A DNA stretch of 64,000 nt. Source: Hedera helix (taxonomy: Eukaryota; Streptophyta; Magnoliopsida; Apiales; Araliaceae). The stretch is taken from positions 22,755,556-22,819,555 of the forward strand of contig OX359270.1 in the NCBI GenBank assembly GCA_947179155.2, in the 5' to 3' direction. Position numbers and translations under genes: made by a program. Positions 28,701-34,391 of this stretch are shown here, piece by piece; the first letter of the stretch is position 1, and each line of letters begins with the position of its first letter. A model generated the notes under the pieces. It was not told where the DNA came from. It saw nothing but the letters and a program-made list of their open reading frames with translations, and made no database searches.

Positions 28701-31251
28701 CATATCTTTCTACCATGTCCAATGCACATGTCAGCTTTTCGGTGAAAATTTCACCACAATTTTACTCCAGGGTTTATTGTGCTTGCTTTACAAAGTTGGG
28801 GTAGCGGAATGAGAGTTTTTAAATCTCAAAGTGCCAAATGCAAAAAAGTGCATATTTTAGAGTCAACCTTCTAAATTATGATTCAAAATAGTGTTGAATT
28901 TCTTAAAATATATGCTTAAGAAAAAATAAAGGAATTGATAAAGGTGGTTTAAATTTATGTTACACGGATTTTTTATTTTATCTTAAAATAATTATATTCG
29001 ATACTCAACACTTATACAAAAGTATAGTATTGAAAATTTCATTTTAAAATTAAAAAATACTTTTGTCGAAAATTTTAAAAGATCGTGTTCAACCGGAGAT
29101 TTTGTAACATAAATTTAAATCATTAACTGTGAAGTGTTAAACAATTTAATTTTGTATTTACCCCATATTTTTGCAGGCCTAGAAGTAGTAGAGTGTTACA
29201 ACCAGTACAGAGAACTCCAACCCACAGTGGTAGGTGAAACAATATATTTAACGCAAACGCTGTCCCAAGCACTGCCATAAATAAATTGAAACAGTAAGGT
29301 CATAATGCCATAAATAAATTGAAACAGTAAGTCGGGAAATAAAAAATTAGATATGTTCTGACTTTTTTGAAAATTGACAAAATATTAAAATTCAAAATTG
29401 ATACGAAGATTCTAAAATATAGTACAAACATTCAACAATGTAGTTACTATAAACTATTAAAAAAAAAAAAAATCATGTCAATTTTGAATTTTTAAGATTT
29501 CACAAATTAATTTTAAAAAATTAAAATATAACTCTAATTTTGAAGCTACTCTACTCCAAAATTAAATATATATTTTTAAATTGCGACTTTTAAAAAAAAC
29601 ATCTTATTTTTTTAAATATATCTCTTAATATCATCTAAAAATCCGATAGTTGGTATTATACTATTCAATATACGTAAAATATAAGTAATCACTAATTAAG
29701 TACTTCATATCACTTTATAATATAAAATTTAAAAAGACAGACTTCGCTTAGACCAGATATATGTCATATTTTATAATTATATTAAAGACAATTTCAGATA
29801 TCTTGCCTTGAGGAATATCTGCAGCAATGACAGCAACTTCTGCTAATAACCATAGGCAATATTTCACTTTCAACGGATACTCAGCCTTGCACAACTCAGA
29901 CAGATGTTTGCCTGTCAATAAAAAATAAAAAAAGTAAATTAAAAATAAATATTATATACAATTTGTTAATTCTCTCAAAATTATGTTTTCCTAATTCACA
30001 TCTTACCCGTTCTTACTCCAAGATTTGCAGCAAGAGACTGAATAATTAGAGCGAAAATCAGCCCAATGAGAATCACCCACAACAGCTAAATGTATCAAAT
30101 GACATCATTAGCACTAAATATATATGTTTAGTTTCATGCTAACTAATTAGTACTTAAAAATATGTGCTTAGTTTGCTAACTAATTAGTACTTCTTTTTTT
30201 ATAGGCAAAGAAAAAAATTAAAAAAAATAAATTAAATGATTTGTACATAGAAATATATGGATAGTTACATGCTAGGCTTATTGTTTCCAGGAAAGTTGTG
30301 AAAGGATAATGTTACTGTACCTCATAGCCATGGTGTGCCCCAGCTTGCAAATCGGTTTCCACTATTAAATGCCATCAAATAATTAGTCATTGATGATAGT
30401 AACTAAAAAACTACCTGTTGACTTTTATTTAACCTGTTGACTTTTGTAGAAACACGATACTTGACTTTACGATCTAACAAATTGTTGCTTCTTACTACAG
30501 TTAATAGTGTAATATTATACATTTGTACTATTTGAATCACTCTTGTACTACTTGCGTATTTCTTGAAAGGTACAGTTTTACATTAAATAATTCTACTTAG
30601 AGAGAGGTTTACTTGCTAATTAGTCAAAAAGTACGAAAACATCACATGGACATGGGGTCAATTTTCTCAACATTATGTTTTAAACTTGTTAATGGATTAA
30701 ATTTATTTCTAAGGAAATATTCGTTTTAAAAAAAAAAAAATCAACAAATCAAATAGAACTCTGAATTCTGCAGAAAAAAGGAGTGTAACATTTTCATATG
30801 CCTAGGAGAGACGGAGAGAACTTACAATTTCCGGGGTCTAAATAAGCCAAGGAAATAAGAAAACCAGGGCCAACGTAGGACAAAAAGTTTCTCCATCCGC
30901 GCTTCTGCTCAGCATAAAATGATGGATAACACAATGATAAAAATAAATGCTAGAGCATTCTCTTGAAACTAATGAAGCCAAAATATATTAGCCTTGTTAA
31001 GCACAATTTTTTATCGATAATAAATATCGACGCATGTATAAATGGGATAGCAGATAATTAAAAAGGGTCACGCTAATTTATCTTGTAATTTAATTTCGTC
31101 ATAAAATTTATTGACATATAAATTATTTTCGGTATAATATATGAGAATTTAATGCCTGGTTCTTTTCTGCCTCATGATCCACATTTCGCACATCAACGGC
31201 AAGTATGCGGTTGCTCCCTTCAGCCATTTGTTGTTGCTGCAAGCTTCCCAT
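5886..31251 (-). CDS. NRAMP5: NRAMP5-like metal transporter, 13 exons, TE-expanded introns
   Basis: A natural-resistance-associated macrophage protein: a proton-coupled divalent metal importer. Plant NRAMP5 proteins take up Mn and also Cd at the root plasma membrane. I joined 13 exons (in gene order: 31251-31156, 30904-30826, 30361-30321, 30085-30007, 29911-29807, 29271-29162, 27209-27028, 25959-25890, 8474-8301, 7351-7247, 7156-7025, 6714-6619, 6221-5886). Phases agree throughout, giving about 534 residues, the normal family length, with no stop. Metal-site residues are in place: DPGN at residues 55-58 (TM1) and MPHN at 230-233 (TM6). The transport signature GQSSTISGTYAGQ is at 331-343. Twelve hydrophobic segments are plausible. 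The C-terminal part (WLIHNNLP, FRKDT) most resembles NRAMP5 as I remember it; a neighbouring NRAMP1/6 assignment is possible. The 3' end of exon 1 is the least certain boundary. The gene looks functional despite 17.4 kb of transposons in intron 8. Confidence 0.93.
6619..6714 (-). CDS. NRAMP5: NRAMP exon 12
   Basis: 32 codons encoding MILSFELPFSLIPLLKFSTN KAKMGLHRNSVY, the conserved ILSFELPF block. Acceptor CTGCAG|ATG, donor TAT|GTGCGT. Confidence 0.95.
6805..7016. mobile_element. Stowaway-like MITE in NRAMP intron 11
   Basis: The left end 'tattccctccgctcaaaatta' and right end 'ttttgaaacggagaaaaata' are imperfect inverted repeats of the Tc1/mariner Stowaway type (ctccctccgt..caaaa), flanked by TA. 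It is about 210 bases and non-coding, and fills most of the intron. Confidence 0.7.
7025..7156 (-). CDS. NRAMP5: NRAMP exon 11
   Basis: 44 codons beginning GFLDLKMRKWIRNLVTRL, then a membrane segment and GGSSGACRLIIIAS. Acceptor ATTAG|GGT, donor TCG|GTAAGT. Confidence 0.96.
7247..7351 (-). CDS. NRAMP5: NRAMP exon 10, transport signature
   Basis: 35 codons encoding NVLGKSSSTVYAIALLASGQ SSTISGTYAGQYIMQ, which contains the GQSST signature. Acceptor TTTGCAG|AAT, donor CAG|GTGTGA. Confidence 0.97.
7501..7912. mobile_element. hAT MITE copy 1 in NRAMP intron 9
   Basis: Starts 'taggggtgtt' and ends 'aacaccccta', a 10-base perfect terminal inverted repeat. It is flanked by the 8-base duplication gtcaaatg (7493-7500) and gtcaaata (7913-7920), 7 of 8 matching. 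The interior is rich in 'accggt', 'taccg' and 'cggtt' words arranged as a near palindrome around an (AAT)n/(ATT)n core. No transposase is encoded. The 8-base duplication indicates the hAT superfamily. Confidence 0.88.
7619..7760. repeat. (AAT)n then (ATT)n microsatellite pair
   Basis: About 85 bases of AAT repeats, a short spacer ('caataactataatt'), then about 35 bases of ATT repeats. It lies at the centre of the hAT MITE and can fold into a long hairpin. The poly-isoleucine open frame over it is an artefact. Confidence 0.95.
8301..8474 (-). CDS. NRAMP5: NRAMP exon 9
   Basis: 58 codons encoding DACRYFLIESGFALFVAFLI, NVAVISVSGSVC, and a loop to NSASFLLK. Acceptor ATGCAG|GAT, donor AAG|GTTTGT. 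It is separated from exon 8 by the 17.4 kb intron, yet phase and family order continue exactly. Confidence 0.96.
8513..9018 (+). mobile_element. CACTA-like element end with sub-terminal repeats
   Basis: Begins 'cactactagaaaaataag', a typical En/Spm (CACTA) terminus, 38 bases inside intron 8 from exon 9. Two diverged ~300-base repeats follow: the block near 8555-8720 ('gtgatgaattttttgagt', 'tagctcttagtgat', 'catgcaa') returns near 8850-9015. A second terminus is unclear: 'cttagtagtg' at 8941 is the nearest, but it has no 3-base target duplication. Probably a non-autonomous fragment cut off by the Tat element. Confidence 0.6.
9020..9430 (-). repeat. Tat 3' LTR
   Basis: Aligns with 20085-20284, 25293-25461 and 25834-25869 piece by piece. 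Shared blocks include 'gaccaccttgactt', 'acttacaaaaagtc', 'catcccctatttatagcatg' and 'taattggctt.agagtc'. On the minus strand 'CTATAAATAGGGG' (9188-9200) is a TATA box in the element's direction. The outer end is not recognisable, so it may be truncated. Confidence 0.85.
9432..9447 (-). other. Tat polypurine tract
   Basis: On the minus strand 'AAAGGAGCGGGG' lies just before the inner boundary of the 3' LTR, where second-strand priming is expected. Confidence 0.55.
9490..10625 (+). repeat. Irregular 'atggcgttttt' array (Tat hypervariable 3' UTR)
   Basis: Words like 'catggcgttttt', 'catgacgcttttt' and 'aaggcgttttttg' recur at about 25-50 base intervals across more than 1.1 kb, for example near 9536, 9559, 9690, 9748, 9793, 9820, 10162, 10219, 10393, 10451, 10496 and 10570. 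The array lies between the extra ORF and the 3' LTR. In Tat/Ogre elements this region is known to be variable and to harbour tandem repeats. No coding potential. Confidence 0.75.
11018..13069 (+). pseudogene. Antisense extra ORF of Tat element (gypsy-type 'putative transposon' family)
   Basis: Runs opposite to gag-pol, between pol and the 3' LTR, as do the antisense ORFs known in several Tat elements. It starts at an ATG at 11018 (MEPQEDNSNESISSP...). A TATA-like 'actatatagg' lies near 10749. Readable parts include ITKFDLQTEIDELANKFYIP (11269-11330), an EIGLRLSFHTFVSNLLASYK block (11417-11470), a coiled-coil region (about 12560-12760) and an acidic tail ending near 13069. Several frames and stops interrupt it. 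A 'tggtaagg' near 11915 and a T-rich tract up to about 12013 look like an intron. It resembles the family annotated as 'putative gypsy type transposon' (function unknown). The block 12458-12946 remains open for 162 codons. Confidence 0.7.
13495..16670 (-). pseudogene. Tat pol remnant: RT, RNase H, second RNase H, integrase
   Basis: Read on the minus strand. The reverse transcriptase (about 16310-15650) has LPMIDILINLTTGHELL, VMPFGLK and the catalytic YVDD in EVYVDDMLVKS. The RNase H (about 15631-15263) has VRKLRPYFQS. A second RNase H-like domain, diagnostic of Tat, is at 15028-14801 (FPIANNEIKYEAMLVGLGLS). The integrase zinc-finger region (about 14470-14290) shows EVHEGICGQHLGGRALAYK. The first catalytic Asp is in AIDYFTKWVE (near 14200), but the segment that should carry the second Asp is deleted between 14140 and 14100. 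The integrase end (RMVGYQSKADKFYNLKVEGRS) is near 13760-13690. Many stops break it into short frames, and it cannot make an active polyprotein. Confidence 0.9.
16864..17505 (+). repeat. Duplicated block, copy 1
   Basis: Matches 17634-18277 with small changes. Shared words include 'catgaaagttgtagagctac', 'gatgccttattgga/gatgcccaattgaa' and 'gaatcaaggtttctattaga'. It carries 'aacctataaatac' (a TATA-like word) near 17280. Confidence 0.9.
17634..18277 (+). repeat. Duplicated block, copy 2
   Basis: Direct repeat of 16864-17505, offset about 770 bases, separated by about 130 unrelated AT-rich bases. 'aacctataaatacg' near 18051 parallels the TATA-like word of copy 1. Confidence 0.9.
18285..19960 (-). 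pseudogene. Tat gag-protease remnant
   Basis: On the minus strand near 19075-18880 is a retrotransposon gag block (MVQRNGESMRDYLN, then LKVSNLDQSVAVVALT). Near 18640-18540 is YHKDHGHDTNDCRHLKDDIE, the gag C-terminal motif of Tat elements. Near 18400-18310 is HVISRGSTVEGIS, the start of the protease region. Many stops and frame changes. The plus-strand open frame at 18389-18853 is only its antisense shadow. Confidence 0.85.
20001..20016 (-). other. Tat primer binding site
   Basis: On the minus strand TTGGCGCCGTTTGTGA, close to the TGGCGCCGTCTGTGG-type PBS used by Tat elements. It lies 7 bases from the inner end of the 5' LTR (TGTCAATC at 20024). Confidence 0.85.
20285..21837 (+). repeat. LTR (left) of nested Tekay-like element
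   Basis: Direct repeat of 23773-25292. It contains the family block 'gttgagcctttgtgctcact' near 21151-21170. Confidence 0.9.
21838..23772 (+). other. Internal region of nested element: PBS, no genes
   Basis: The PBS 'tggtatcaaag' is at 21840. No gag, protease, RT or integrase motif was found in six frames; the longest frame (23408-23605) has no recognisable domain. Segment 23160-23480 resembles 53575-53880 of the solo LTR further right ('gagtctatgt', 'tcggctaga', 'ctttatgacc/ctttacgacc'), so part of it may itself be LTR-derived. Confidence 0.7.
23773..25292 (+). repeat. LTR (right) of nested Tekay-like element
   Basis: Direct repeat of 20285-21837. It has a ~40-base deletion relative to the left copy near 25010 (the left copy has 'aacatgtataatataaaaag'). 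It ends 'gttata' instead of 'gttaca'. Confidence 0.9.
25462..25833. mobile_element. hAT MITE copy 2, in the Tat 5' LTR
   Basis: Starts 'taggggtgtgca' and ends 'gaagaacccta'. It is flanked by a perfect 8-base target duplication, ccaacttg, at 25454-25461 and 25834-25841. The other Tat LTR has the uninterrupted site ('catagcaactttt', near 9390). The interior is rich in accggt words around an AAT/ATT core, as in copy 1 at 7501. No transposase. Confidence 0.93.
25890..25959 (-). CDS. NRAMP5: NRAMP exon 8, TM6 MPHN motif
   Basis: A 70-base exon encoding (P)HNLFLHSALVLSRKIPNSV HGIN. It completes the MPHN metal-site motif. Acceptor ACAACAG|GCAC, donor AAT|GTAAGC. Only about 20 bases beyond the donor, an LTR begins. 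Confidence 0.96.
26090..26425. mobile_element. Possible fold-back element in NRAMP intron 7
   Basis: Words such as 'ttcatttttagtcctt' and 'acatttagtccccaaatt' in the left part face 'agggaccaaatgtgaaaaac' and 'gaggactaagaag' in the right part, as in long-TIR non-autonomous DNA transposons. Exact ends and a target duplication were not found. Confidence 0.4.
27028..27209 (-). CDS. NRAMP5: NRAMP exon 7, TM5 to start of TM6
   Basis: Encodes VRKLEFLIAILVFIVAACFF, then a loop with KPSAEEVLKGMFIPRLSG, and ends in ALLGALIMP with the Pro codon split. Acceptor GCAG|GTGAGG, donor GCC|GTACGT. Confidence 0.96.
27524..28868. mobile_element. Long-TIR non-autonomous transposon (MULE-like?) in NRAMP intron 6
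   Basis: The left end (27524-27605: 'ggtttaactgcatatttg', then 'ttgtatttggtacttcaaag', 'tttaaaaacttt') is an imperfect inverted repeat, about 75 bases long, of the right end (28790-28868). The interior holds repeated 'aaccattcatcatcttc' and 'ccattcatgaa' phrases and two open frames (27802-28044, 28171-28560) of low-complexity Ser/Gln/His-rich sequence that I do not recognise. No transposase and no clear 9-base target duplication. Confidence 0.6.
29162..29271 (-). CDS. NRAMP5: NRAMP exon 6, TM4
   Basis: Encodes VLGTAFALNILFHLPLWVGV then a hydrophobic stretch ending LLLLGLQKYG. Acceptor GGCAG|TGC, donor GGG|GTAAAT. The valine codon is split across intron 5. Confidence 0.93.
29807..29911 (-). 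CDS. NRAMP5: NRAMP exon 5, TM3, GC donor
   Basis: Encodes GKHLSELCKAEYPLKVKYCL then WLLAEVAVIAADIPQ; the AEVAVIAADIP block is the conserved third membrane segment. The acceptor is GACAG|GC. The donor is CAAG|GCAAGA, a GC-AG intron; no GT donor keeps the frame to the next exon. Confidence 0.93.
30007..30085 (-). CDS. NRAMP5: NRAMP exon 4, TM2
   Basis: Encodes LLWVILIGLIFALIIQSLAA then NLGVRT. Acceptor TTTAG|CTG, donor ACGG|GTAAGA. LLW and QSLAANLGV are conserved in plant NRAMPs. Confidence 0.95.
30321..30361 (-). CDS. NRAMP5: NRAMP exon 3
   Basis: A 41-base exon encoding (L)ETDLQAGAHHGYE, which directly follows DPGN in the family. Acceptor AATAG|TGG, donor GAG|GTACAG. Confidence 0.93.
30826..30904 (-). 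CDS. NRAMP5: NRAMP exon 2, TM1 with DPGN
   Basis: Encodes KRGWRNFLSYVGPGFLISLA then YLDPGN, the hallmark first membrane segment. Acceptor GAGCAG|AAGCGC, donor AATT|GTAAG, leaving phase 1. Confidence 0.95.
31156..31251 (-). CDS. NRAMP5: NRAMP exon 1 (start codon)
   Basis: ATG at 31251-31249, followed by a polar N-terminus (MGSLQQQQMAEGSN...). The frame hits a stop shortly after 31140, so a donor must come earlier. The version given uses a GC donor (CAG|GCATTA) and keeps phase 0. The alternative is a GT donor after 31183 (AAT|GTGG), also phase 0 and nine codons shorter. A second in-frame ATG is eight codons downstream. Confidence 0.7.
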
Positions 31252-31316
31252 TATTATTTCTGCGTCTTTTGTGAGTGTGCGAGTGTGAGACGATATTTGG
31301 GGAATTAGATGTCCAG

Positions 31317-31324
31317 TATATATA
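31317..31324 (-). promoter_or_regulatory. NRAMP5: TATA box of the NRAMP gene
   Basis: 'CTATATATACT' on the minus strand, 66 bases upstream of the ATG, implying a 5' UTR of about 35-40 bases. A direct repeat 'agtcagggaa' (31323-31343) sits just upstream. No assignable iron or Mn response element was identified. Confidence 0.7.
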
Positions 31325-31344
31325 GTCAGGGAATAGTCAGGGAA

Positions 31345-32387
31345 GAAGGCACGTTGGTGTTTGTGGGGTCAGTTAGCTTTTTTATTTCTTTTATTATATA
31401 TGATAAATTTAAAATATTTTAACTGTAATATTTATGTCGACCCCATTGTATGTTTACAAATTGTTTAATATATAGAGTCAAGATAATTTTTTTTATAACT
31501 TTCTTAATCTGGTATCACTCATATTTCTTCATATATGCATCTCATTTTACTCTTTTAATAAAATAAATAATAACATGTTTTATATTATTTGTTAAAATAA
31601 TTAAAAAATTAAATATTTATAAACAAATTATTTTGTGACTAAAAAAAACTATTGTGATTCAATATGATGCATATCTAAAACTTAGAAATGCAAAATTATT
31701 CACAAAAAAAAAAAATTAGCCCAAGGGCGCTACAGCTCCTAGAACCCCCAGATAATTTAATGTCTCACAATAATTTTAACTCCACTAAAATAAAATTTTG
31801 TCTTCTTCATTGTTTATAGAGGTATTAGTAGGAAAAGTGTTTAAAGTCCAATGTTAGGAGCAAATTTTTATTGTTCTGAATTTTGCGTATTTATTCTCTA
31901 GTTATTTTGCTCATTCTACTGTAGGTAACATTTCTCTTACTCAGATCTCGTTTTGCTTATTCAATTGATAACGATGGTTTTAACACACATGCACTTGGTC
32001 ATACTGCTCTTGGTCATGAGAGTGAAACGTGAGCAGTTGAGCAGTTGAGCAGTTGAGGCCTTTCCCTTGCATTCAAAATTGGCGTGCCTAATTTGGTGAT
32101 CTTAGAAACATGTCAATTTCTTCTCCCAAAATATACTATACGTATATTTAAATACATATATAACTTTTGCGCAAAAAAAATTATATTTTATTGAGATATT
32201 TCATATAAATTTTATATCAAATAAATTCAAGAGTAGATAGATTAATAAATATGATATAATCTCAACCTAATAGATTAATCGTTTAGTTAAGAAGGTAATC
32301 CAGCATGCTTATTGTGACCGTCTACACATGAGTGTATTGCAGTGGTGATAAATTGATATGTGATAGATTATATAATTCCACCACAAG
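31345..32387. other. NRAMP upstream region grading into an old copia 5' LTR
   Basis: AT-rich, no gene. Since a copia PBS starts at 32388, the sequence before it must be that element's 5' LTR, but the LTR start could not be placed, so the host promoter/LTR border lies somewhere between about 31350 and 32000. An 8-base word 'gagcagtt' is repeated three times in tandem at 32031-32054. Confidence 0.5.
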
Positions 32388-32400
32388 TGGTATTAGAGCA
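32388..32400 (+). other. Primer binding site of old plus-strand copia element
   Basis: 'tggtattagagca', one base off the initiator-Met type TGGTATCAGAGC, about 55 bases before a copia gag start codon. Confidence 0.75.
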
Positions 32401-32455
32401 AGGTTAATTGTGTAATTGTTTTCTGATAAATTGAATCAAGGAATCAAGTGCTGCT

Positions 32456-32528
32456 ATGATTAAATTGACCTCACCTAATTTTTCAATCTGAAAACCTATA
32501 ATAGAAGACATCTTTTACCATAAGGATT
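32456..32528 (+). pseudogene. Old copia gag, first fragment
   Basis: The ATG at 32456 opens MIKLTSPNFSI, a stop, then KPIIEDIFYHKD, matching the start of copia gag (the N-F-S-I-W-K-P block, with the Trp codon now a stop). It is cut at 32528 by the minus-strand SIRE-like element and resumes at 49434. Confidence 0.8.
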
Positions 32529-34198
32529 TGTTAATTCTCATTGACACGAAAGATATCTAGGAGGGAGGGGGGGTTTGAATAGATTCTTTAAAACTTTTTC
32601 TTTTTCTTGCTTTGTTTTTAAGAGATAATGAATTCTTAATCAATTTGTTTAGCACAGTGGAATATGATTTAGTTACCCCTTCTTGATTTGTTAAAGTAAT
32701 AATTCAACAAGCAATTATATAGTAGATATAGCAGTTAAAAGACATAAGATGAAAGACACCAGATTTTAAGTGGTTCAGAGTTCAAAAGACTCTTATTCCA
32801 CTGATCTACTCTTCAAGCAGCAAATCCACTAAGGATATTTTTACAATTTCTGAATCACTAATATTCCTTTAAGATCAGCAGTCTTGGAACTCTAGTTCAC
32901 TAAGAACTCCATAAGTCTAACAGACTTAGATACTCTAGTTCACAAAGAACTTTTCTCGAGTAGTGTAGTTTTGGGTGTGCTACTGAGTTGCGTTTAGCAT
33001 AAGTTTCTGAAGAACTCAGTAGTGATGCAAGATTCTTTTCGGTTTGATCTTTTTGAACTCTTGCGTATTTCTTTCTTTCTTATGTAAAAATCCCTCTTTT
33101 CTTCTTTAGACCTGGGCACTTTATATGAGAGCTTCTGTTTTCTTCCCATTAGAATGTCTGCCTTTAGCTTCAGTTTTTGTCTGTTACCTCACAATGTAGA
33201 GCTATTGAATATTATATTCATTTAACTCATTAATGCTCTGATGAGGTATTAATTGATCTGCTATTTTAGTCCATGGAAGGTGTTTTCCCTTTTTCCTTGG
33301 GGACAGACATGTCAGTTGTAGATTTTTACCAACTTTCATAGAGTCATTTGGTCCTTCCACACTATAGGACTGATAAGATACAGTCCGCTGACTTTACTGC
33401 CTTGAAAGTCTTCTCTCTGTTGCATAGTGTGCTTGAGTCAGTCCCCTGATATTTCTGACTTTAAGCTTTTGGCAGAAGCTCTTCTGTCACATCGATGCAT
33501 ATTGTTCTTTTCAACAAAGTTGCTTTTGTCTTAATACAGAAGAAGAGACAAACGATGATTTAGGTTTAGATCGTAGTGTTGCTCAAAAGGTCTCTTGTTT
33601 TTACTTAACTCTACGATTGCCCTTGCTTCAGTGACTGTTCAGTGATAAGACAATTTTTCTTGAGGAAGTAGAGTTTTACTTTACGGCTACTCTGTTGGTC
33701 GTAGAGTACGTTATACGCTTGGGCTTCTTCCTTGGTCGTAGAGTTTTCTTGAAATGGGATCTTAGAGTCTATTCTACAAGTGGTCTTAGTCGTCCAGTCT
33801 TCTTCGAGTGAAGTCATAGAGTCCACTCTACGAACATACCAAATCGTCGAGTCTTCTTTGCGCGAAGTCGTAGAGTTCACTCTACGAACAGACTGAATCG
33901 TTGAGTCTTCTTTGCTTGGAGTCGTAGAGTCTATTCTACGATCAGTTTGACTGAATAGATATAACATAAGATCAACCTAACAGATTTGATCTTTTCTAAC
34001 TAAGTCCTTATACATCATAAACAATCAAAGGACTTCACAACTCAATACATTCATATTCAAAAGATCAACCTAACAACTTTGATCTTATCTAACTAAGTCC
34101 TTGTACATTATGTGCCATCAAAGGACTTTACAATCCTGCTATTGACTGCATTTATCAACTTAATTCTTATCATCAAATTAAACATGCAATGTTCAACA
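32529..34198 (-). repeat. SIRE-like 3' LTR
   Basis: In element direction it begins TGTTGAACATTGCATG and ends GAGAATTAACA. Its 33600-33950 part has repeated near-palindromic 'cgtagagt..actctacg' units at about 60-base spacing. Confidence 0.93.
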
Positions 34199-34212
34199 AT
34201 CTCCCCCTATTT
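34199..34212 (-). other. SIRE-like polypurine tract
   Basis: AAATAGGGGGAGAT on the minus strand, directly followed by the LTR's TGTTGAACA. This is the standard copia arrangement. Confidence 0.92.
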
Positions 34213-34391
34213 GATGATGACAACATAAATAACAGACAGTAATTTGAACAACTTAATTAGGCAAAATGCATGTGAATAAGTGAATGCCTAGCATATAGTG
34301 AGCAGCTGTATTTTCTAATGAAAAATATGAATTTATTGATGTATAGTCAGTTATACAATGAGTGTAAGTAAAAAAAAATTTAAAACAAAAC

